From: Ettlia oleoabundans
Lineage: Eukaryota > Chlorophyta > Chlorophyceae > Chlamydomonadales
Reading direction: 5' to 3'
Assembly (NCBI GenBank): GCA_019693395.1
Contig: JAAMXP010004981.1
Location: 1 to 10,088, forward strand
Length of the DNA stretch: 10,088 nt
A program made the position numbers and the translations under genes. The first letter of the stretch is position 1, and each line of letters begins with the position of its first letter. Positions 9,251 through 10,088 of the stretch are shown one piece after another. The notes beneath the pieces were generated by a model. It was not told the DNA's origin. It did not search any database and was given only the letters and a program-made list of their open reading frames with translations.

Positions 9251-9718
9251 TATGGCGAGCTTTGATCGATCAAAGTCAGGCTTCAACCCAAACTTGACGA
9301 AGTCTTTGGTTGCCCGTGCGGCAGTACACGCAGTGAGGAGTAGCAGTTGGAATGAAGGCTTTTTACAGACGGCACAACTATTCACGCACTGCTAGAACCA
9401 CGCATGTTATCAGCCCGCATATCTACCAAGGTGTTGTTGCGTTGCCAGATCGATGAGCATCAGGACTGCTGCCGCAGGCACCAGCACTCGTAGCACGTCG
9501 CCAAGATGCACTGCTTACTGCGTGCATTGCAGACTGATTCCTGCGCCTTCCCAATGCATTTCCCAACGCCGCTACCGCTCCTGGTCCTCGCCACCGCTGA
9601 CGCGGTGCATTCCTGTCCTTGCAGTTGACTGCTCCTTCGTCTGGCGTCTGCAGCCCTGCCACTGTGAAGAGCGCCGTGGCATTCCCTTCATTGCGGAGCA
9701 ACGGGCTCTCTTTGGCAC
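9251..9718. promoter_or_regulatory. Bidirectional promoter region between CCZ1 and SAE1
   Basis: The two ATGs face away from each other and are 468 bp apart, so both promoters and 5' UTRs must lie here. I see no clear TATA box on either strand and no conserved protein-coding segment. It holds a 16-bp perfect palindrome next to the CCZ1 start (listed separately). An out-of-frame ATG on the plus strand at 9453 opens a frame running past the SAE1 start; it would be an upstream ORF if transcribed. Confidence 0.6.
9260..9275. promoter_or_regulatory. 16-bp perfect palindrome just upstream of CCZ1
   Basis: CTTTGATCGATCAAAG equals its own reverse complement over all 16 bases. It ends 9 nt before the CCZ1 ATG on the minus strand. 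A perfect palindrome without spacer is typical of a site for a homodimeric DNA-binding protein, but it could also lie within the 5' UTR. Function is inferred only. Confidence 0.45.
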
Positions 9719-9977
9719 ATGTCTGCATCCCAGCCAGCCGATAAGCAGCTGACCGAACATGAGGCCGCCATCTATGACCGGCAGCTGCGGGTCTGGGGAG
9801 TCGAGATTCAGAAAAGGAGAGCACCTGTGCAGCTGTCAAACAGTTCGACAAGGGGGCAGGCGTTACGTGACTTGCCTCTGTTGCATGCAGCTGGATCTAA
9901 GTCCAGGTTTGCCTGTGGCTTGCAGGTTGAGCGCAGGCAAGGTGCTCATTGCTGGGTGTAGCGGCCTGGCTGCTGAG
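9719..9977 (+). CDS. SAE1: SUMO-activating enzyme subunit 1 (SAE1/AOS1), 5' end, partial
   Basis: SAE1 pairs with SAE2/UBA2 as the E1 that adenylates SUMO before conjugation. Exon 1 (9719-9816) starts at the ATG in GGCACATGTC and encodes EHEAAIYDRQLRVWGVEIQK, carrying the YDRQxRxWG opening shared by SUMO E1 small subunits. Exon 2 (9926-9977) continues as RLSAGKVLIAGCSGLAAE, the start of the Rossmann-like ThiF fold, and ends at a GTGCGT donor in phase 0. The rest lies beyond the window; a C12 run at 10072-10083 may be the pyrimidine tract before the next acceptor. The join QK-R-LSAGKVL matches the family exactly but needs an intron starting GAGAGC. A canonical reading (donor GTCAAA at 9835) would add six residues. 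SAE1 is favoured over other E1-like proteins (APPBP1, UBA1) by the YDRQLRVWG/EIQKRL combination, though only about 50 residues are visible. Confidence 0.82.
9817..9925 (+). other. Non-canonical (GA-AG) intron 1 of SAE1, candidate
   Basis: The exon 1 end AAAAG and exon 2 start GTTGAGC join in phase 2 to encode QKRLSAGKVL, the conserved sequence of this protein. The intron between them begins GAGAGC and ends GGCTTGCAG. The only in-phase GT donor nearby is GTCAAA at 9835, a poor match to other donors here, and it would insert six residues in a conserved stretch. Confidence 0.5.
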
Positions 9978-10071
9978 GTGCGTCGCTACTGGTGTGCAGC
10001 AACCCGTACTTAGAGAGTTGGTGAGCAAGGGCACGTTCTTTGGCTGCTCCTGCGTATGTTTTGATCCAGTG

Positions 10072-10088
10072 CCCCCCCCCCCCACCCC
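10072..10088 (+). other. C-rich tract in SAE1 intron 2
   Basis: Twelve C bases are followed by A and CCCC at the window edge, inside the intron that opens at 9978. By analogy with the C9-G-C9 tract before the mannanase exon 10 acceptor, this is probably the pyrimidine tract of the next acceptor, which lies outside the window. Confidence 0.4.

Noticed and set aside
9423..9851. Minus-strand open frame of 142 codons
   Set aside because: It overlaps SAE1 exon 1 on the opposite strand and has no recognisable motif.
1..10088. CRISPR array, tRNA, rRNA, transposon or integrated virus
   Set aside because: No regular repeat-spacer pattern, no tRNA-like cloverleaf, no terminal repeats and no transposase or viral protein motif was found on reading both strands.

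Overview
This window looks like nuclear DNA of a chlorophyte green alga. Every recognisable protein is broken into short exons by introns of about 90-230 bp, most of them GTGxxx...TGCAG. The sequence is moderately GC-rich with many CTG/CAG triplets. The gene set (plant-type CCZ1, plant-type GH5 mannanase, SUMO E1 small subunit, algal pfkB kinase, helical-repeat protein of organelle-RNA type) fits green algae. I cannot assign a class or genus. No rRNA, tRNA, CRISPR array or transposon was seen.

Layout, left to right: (1) 43-663, plus strand, the 3' end of a helical-repeat protein. (2) 664-1323, tail-to-tail intergenic space. (3) 3050-1324, minus strand, a complete pfkB-family sugar kinase with an N-terminal membrane segment, four exons. 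(4) 3051-3639, intergenic, with a TATA-like motif on the minus strand. (5) 6829-3640, minus strand, a complete secreted endo-beta-1,4-mannanase (GH5 subfamily 7 type) in about 16 small exons. (6) 9250-6945, minus strand, a complete CCZ1-like vacuolar-trafficking protein, five exons. (7) 9251-9718, a head-to-head promoter region. (8) 9719-9977, plus strand, the first two exons of SUMO-activating enzyme subunit 1 (SAE1/AOS1), running off the right edge.

The gene models were built by hand: reading frame, splice phase and family similarity had to agree at each junction. CCZ1 and pfkB splice cleanly with GT-AG introns. The mannanase has weak points at exon 1, intron 9 and the exon 14/15 join. The genes do not form a pathway. 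CCZ1 acts in vacuole/lysosome fusion, SAE1 in SUMO conjugation, the mannanase on wall or external mannan, and the kinase on an unknown small substrate.

The most interesting signal is in splicing. In two unrelated genes (mannanase intron 9 and SAE1 intron 1) the junction that keeps both frame and family alignment begins with the same hexamer, GAGAGC. This is the local donor GTGAGC with T changed to A at +2, and it suggests GA-AG introns. Two mannanase introns also appear to use GC-AG donors with the shared hexamer GCAGGC.
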